Source: Labia minor
Lineage: Eukaryota > Arthropoda > Insecta > Dermaptera > Spongiphoridae
Assembly (NCBI GenBank): GCA_963082975.1
Contig: OY720347.1
Location: forward strand, 17,063,187-17,127,186
Reading direction: 5' to 3'
DNA length: 64,000 bases
The position numbers and the translations under genes were made by a program. The notes beneath the pieces were generated by a model. The model was not told the DNA's origin and ran no database searches. It saw only the letters and a program-made list of their open reading frames with translations. Numbering within the stretch: the first letter of the stretch is position 1; each line of letters opens with the position of its first letter. Shown here one piece after another: positions 60,396 to 64,000 of the stretch.

Positions 60396-60867
60396 AGAGA
60401 AAATTTTCGATGTCGAGATTTTGATGTTTTTGTGCGTTTTGAAAGTTACTGAATCATTTTCACTAAGGTTGATCTCTCTGTGTGAATAGAATAATGAAAT
60501 TTGGTATACGGGAATTATTCAAAATTCGTAGTTTTCTATCATCTTTTGAGAAATGTATCTCATCCGGAAGAGGGTCATTACCTACCACGTTTTGATAGTT
60601 TTTCACATGATTAAATATTGTATAAAACTGCTATATATAGAATTTCAGCTTGATTGAATCTATGAAAGTACCGGAATTAATTTTTTAATACTGCAAATCA
60701 CGCGCCAGCACGTGTCGTGGTGCCATCAACAAAGAGCCAACATTAATTAATAAATATTATTTATTGATTTTAATTTATAATTTAATTAATTAAATTTAAT
60801 TTAAATATAATATATGTTATTTAATCCAATTCAAATTTGCGAGATAGTCGAGTGGAGACATTCCAGC
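60396..60867 (-). mobile_element. family D repeat, copy 4
   Basis: Begins with AAAATTTTCGATGTCGAGAT and ends GAGTGGAGACATTCCAGC. The (CA)n tract is lost and a small internal part is missing relative to copy 2. Non-coding. Confidence 0.75.
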
Positions 60868-61743
60868 ATATTTTAATTTTGCATGTGTTGAAGGAAAAAA
60901 ATAAAATTAATATACAAAATCCACTTAATTTTCAATTTGTTTATATTTATATTTGTTTTTGCTTTTGTTCGCTTCCTTCAAAGAATAAATAAATAAAATA
61001 ATTATCACTGTAAAGAAACTTAAATGCAAATATGTCTGTTACTAATTCAACGAGTCTAACATTGGATGTTAATTTCATTTGAGATATTAAGTCCCATCCA
61101 TATTTAAAAGAAATACGGACCGAGTTGAAAAGAGCTTCATCCTTCATTTGAATAAATATTGAAGAATTTCTTTTCGCATAATTCAACTCTTGCCGAGACG
61201 AGTCCGCTGAGGGTATAAATGACTCTGTTGGTCATTTTGGGGTCTAGGGGGCTTTAATTAAATTGTTCTTGTAGTCTCGGAGGTGCGATGATGTTTCGAG
61301 AGCCTCACGGGTTGGATACGGATTATGTTCCAATTAAAATGGAAAACATTTCATTCACTGTGATATTATTTACAATAGGCTTTTGAGTGGGGAATTATCT
61401 CAATCCATTAAATAAAAAATATCCATGCATGAATCAAATACTTGAATTCTATTATTATTTTTTTTTTTTAATTTAATATAATCTATATATAATGGAATTA
61501 ATGAAAGCCAAAAAGCTTATTTTAAACAGGTTCAAAGGTTGTTTTACATCCCTAACCACCGATTGCGAAAAAAAATATCAAAAACATTAACAAAAAAATA
61601 AATAAATAAATAAATAACATAATAAACAAACAAGAGTCAATTTAAATAGATAATTCAATTAATGGTTTAACATGATATCATTGATTGGCATTGAAAATCA
61701 AATTATATATTCCATTTGAATATAAAACTAAATGACTTTAGAA
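60868..61743. other. AT-rich sequence with GC-richer block 61190-61330
   Basis: The block (GCCGAGACGAGTCCGCTGAG and TCTCGGAGGTGCGATGATGT) is well balanced in composition and unlike any repeat in the window; possibly conserved non-coding DNA. No reading frame of note. Confidence 0.35.
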
Positions 61744-62126
61744 CAGGGGTATCAAACTTGTGGCCCGCGACAACTTTTGACTTTTTTCAAAAATTTTCAA
61801 TTTGTCTCTTAAAATAAAGGGTAAAATGTTTTTCGCGATCAGACTTTCGATTTTTTTTTTTTTAAATTTTCAATTTGTTTCTAAAAAAAAGAAGGTAAAA
61901 TATCTTTCGCGATCAGTTTGTCTGCGACTTTCAGGTTGTCTGCGACAACTATTTTTGCGTCCCGCGACAACTTTCGACTTTTTAAAAATTTTCAATTTGT
62001 CTCTTAAAAAAAAAAGGGTAAAATGTTTTTCGCGATCAGACTTTCAACTTTCAATTTGTCTGCGGCCCGCCTAAAGTTAAACGTTGTTTGTTTGGCCCAA
62101 GTGTACCTATGAGTTTGACACCCCTG
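61744..62126. mobile_element. hAT/Buster MITE with internal tandem duplication
   Basis: CAGGGGTATCAAACTTGTGG...GAGTTTGACACCCCTG; flanks CTTTAGAA/CTATAGAA (seven of eight, central TA). Inside, a unit with TTTTCGCGATCAGACTTTCG and TTTTCAATTTGTCTCTTAAA recurs about three times, giving an incidental open frame. Confidence 0.88.
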
Positions 62127-62134
62127 CTATAGAA

Positions 62135-62867
62135 CGTTAAAAACTGTATATTATTATATTCTAGAATGCCTATTCTTCATAACAATATTTATTATGTATA
62201 AAAGATAACATCTCAATAATAAATCGTTTACTTTATATAATCTTGTCATGAAAGTTAAATAGAAATTTAAATTATCTATTATTTATGGAATGTTTTTAAT
62301 AGTCCTAAAGTTTTGTGATAATTTCAAAAAAAAACAAATATAAACTAAAATACGTATTTAGATATATTATTCCTACAAAAAAAATAAATAAAAATATATT
62401 AAATCTTTTTTTTTTTATTTTAATTTTGTTATTTTAATTAATAAAAGTATTAATTATTATTTTAATTTTATTTACTCCCTGATGAAAATTAAGTTGAAGT
62501 TTTTTATAAACTTGATGAGAGAGAAAACAAATAATAATAAAATTTGCTATCAATATTGTCATGTAATAATTAAATAATCATTTTATATTATTAAACCTAA
62601 TAAATATACCTTTAATTTTTTAAAGTTATATACTCTTCAGGGATTTATAGAAAAAACTTGAAAAAAAAATGTACATAATGTATTTTAAAATAAAGTTAAT
62701 AATATACAATAAATTTACAAACCGAAATTGTACTTGTTAAAGAAGGGAATATAATATTGTGTGTGTGTGTGGAATGGGAATTATCAATTCCCTTTTTAAT
62801 GTATTCTATGCATATATATGATACTATTCCTTATTCTTCTTTTTTATCTTTCAGCTATCTAGTTACA

Positions 62868-62903
<36 letters not shown>

Positions 62904-63243
62904 AGTGTCGAAACAGATAACCAAGATGGAGATATACAATTCATAAAAATACATAAAACAAATTTATAAATTTCTGTTCTTTTTTCTTTAATAAAGAAAT
63001 AACAACACTCTGGGTTGAGATAAATCTTATAAAATCTAATAGGATGTTTGATAGAATTATTGCAGAGAAGTTATTAGATAGCAATTTATTATAGAAACTA
63101 TTTAAACGATTATAGTTTTGAGCGTACACTCAGTTAGTTTAAAAAATAACAAGAGTTTGTGTTAACACTTACATGAATTAGTATCTTTTTCTCTGTACTA
63201 TTCTCCAATCTAGAAATATTAAAGAGATTATACAATAGATATA
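62135..63243. other. AT-rich sequence
   Basis: (TA)n microsatellite at about 62868-62900 and (TG)n at 62758-62770. No gene recognised. Confidence 0.5.
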
Positions 63244-63734
63244 CAGTAGAACTTCGATAAGTTATAAGTTATTTTAAAATATCAAGGGTCTATGTTAGGG
63301 ATAGGTTAATAACATTTTTTTAAAGGCTAAATCATATCGTTTCTTAAAATTCTCTACCCAGCCATTGCTGGCTTTAAAATTTTTGATTTTTAGCGAATTA
63401 GCGAACTCTTCAACTTTCTCTTTCAGTATGGGTCCATTAACACTGATGTTTTTATTTCGACACTGTTTGAACCAACAAACATTGTTCGAAATTAGGGAAT
63501 TCGGCAATTTTTCGTCTTTTACATTGAAGACTTTCTCCTGATTCTTGTTCTTCAATATTTCAGCTTCTGAGGGCCAATATAGAGATTACTTATTTAAGTT
63601 ATCGAGGTTTCGTATTTTAAGATATTGAGGTTTTGGGCTCTGATGGGAAGGGAACATATTAATTTTGAAGTTATAGAGGTTTTTAAGTTACCGTGATTTG
63701 AGTTACCGAGGTTTGAGTTATCGAGGTTCTGCTG
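63244..63734. mobile_element. Tigger/pogo-type transposon, internally deleted
   Basis: Ends CAGTAGAACTTCGATAAGTT and CAGCAGAACCTCGATAACTC (inverse), each flanked by TA. Further ATCGAGG-type repeats occur inside the right end. Only about 491 bp remain of an element that is usually above 2 kb. Confidence 0.85.
63295..63590 (-). pseudogene. Tigger transposase fragment, CENP-B-type DNA-binding domain
   Basis: Minus strand reads VCWFKQCRNKNISVNGPILK, then EKVEEFANSLKIKNFKASNG and WVENFKKRYDL. This matches the second helix-turn-helix of CENP-B/Tigger/pogo proteins (WF.q.R..n..v.GpilqekA..fa..l....F.aS.GWl..Fk.R). The frame is open for about 86 codons and a little further upstream. The first HTH and the DDE catalytic domain are absent. 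Confidence 0.9.
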
Positions 63735-63844
63735 TATATATACTAATTTGTATAAAAAAATGATTTCCTGACTTTTTATAGTGGTTCAAAACAAACATCT
63801 TTTTCCCAATTTCTTACCGATCAACTTTAGGTAGGAAATTTAGA

Positions 63845-64000
63845 TATACGTATCTTATCTTATTATGCTAGCTAAAATTGTATATATCTATCTATCTATC
63901 TATATTTCTACCTATATATATTGGTTCTCAAAAACCGCTCTAACGATTTTTTTCAAATTCACACTAGATATAGTATTTATAAAGAAAAATTGAGTTTTAT
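63845..64000 (-). mobile_element. Helitron-like element 3' end (C type), cut by window edge
   Basis: Minus strand ends ...CAATTTTAGCTAGCATAATAAG and ATAAGATACG, preceded by AGAGCGGTTTTTGAGAACCA and AATTTTTCTTTATAAATACT, as in 8680-8806 and 26390-26525. (TATC)n at about 63886-63902 is internal. Confidence 0.6.

Noticed and set aside
1-64000. LTR retroelements, Polintons or other virus-derived insertions
   Set aside because: No paired long terminal repeats, primer-binding site, gag, protease, integrase or capsid-like motif was recognised; all coding remnants seen belong to LINEs, mariner, Tigger or Helitron.

Overview
This is a very AT-rich stretch of an animal nuclear genome, most likely an arthropod. 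Evidence for that: two spliced-looking coding exons separated by 13 kb, long AT-rich non-coding stretches, and a dense mix of hAT/Buster, mariner, Tigger/pogo, Helitron-like, LINE and tRNA-derived SINE copies. There are no operons, rRNA genes or CRISPR arrays. The species cannot be named from the sequence alone.

Host genes. The best host signal is a pair of + strand internal exons, at 23809-23901 (93 bp, cysteine-rich) and 36989-37030 (42 bp). Both are phase 1 at each end, have proper splice sites and join in frame, so most of the window is probably intron of one large gene whose other exons lie outside or are not visible. A single-exon reading frame at 3437-3748 would encode a small protein with one C-terminal membrane segment. 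Several islands of higher GC (30025-30190, 37690-38065, 38830-39200, about 27480-27860, 47950-48210, 61190-61330) may be regulatory or untranslated sequence.

Mobile elements. (1) At least twelve short non-autonomous hAT elements from about seven families have CAG..CTG ends. Their 8-bp target duplications nearly all have central TA, the Buster signature. (2) Family A, an unnamed repeat of about 0.6 kb with CCGACCGACG near both ends, has four full copies and two solo ends; one copy is cleanly nested in a hAT element. (3) Helitron-like repeats (7865-8806, 24944-25700, 26165-26525, 31565-31855, 39340-39560, 63845-64000) share an internal module with family A and include a recognisable Helitron helicase fragment. 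(4) Six 3' pieces of one LINE family are present; three end in two perfect GC-rich hairpins followed by CTRR. (5) There are three mariner derivatives, one Tigger derivative with a CENP-B-type DNA-binding remnant, two long-TIR MITEs, four copies of family D and four tRNA-derived SINEs.

Layout: 1-6.8 kb mixed repeats and the small orphan frame; 6.8-13.6 kb Helitron-like, family D and mariner copies and the nested 13.0-13.6 kb cluster; 16.8-21.2 kb SINE, family A and hAT cluster; 22-26.5 kb MITE, SINE, exon 1, LINE and Helitron remnants; 28.9-35.3 kb LINE and mariner copies; 37-39.5 kb exon 2, GC islands and SINE; 40.5-46.8 kb LINE and hAT cluster; 48.8-54.5 kb hAT and LINE copies; 57-64 kb mariner, hAT, family D and Tigger. 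Everything between is AT-rich sequence with simple repeats. No LTR retroelement, Polinton or other virus-derived element was recognised.
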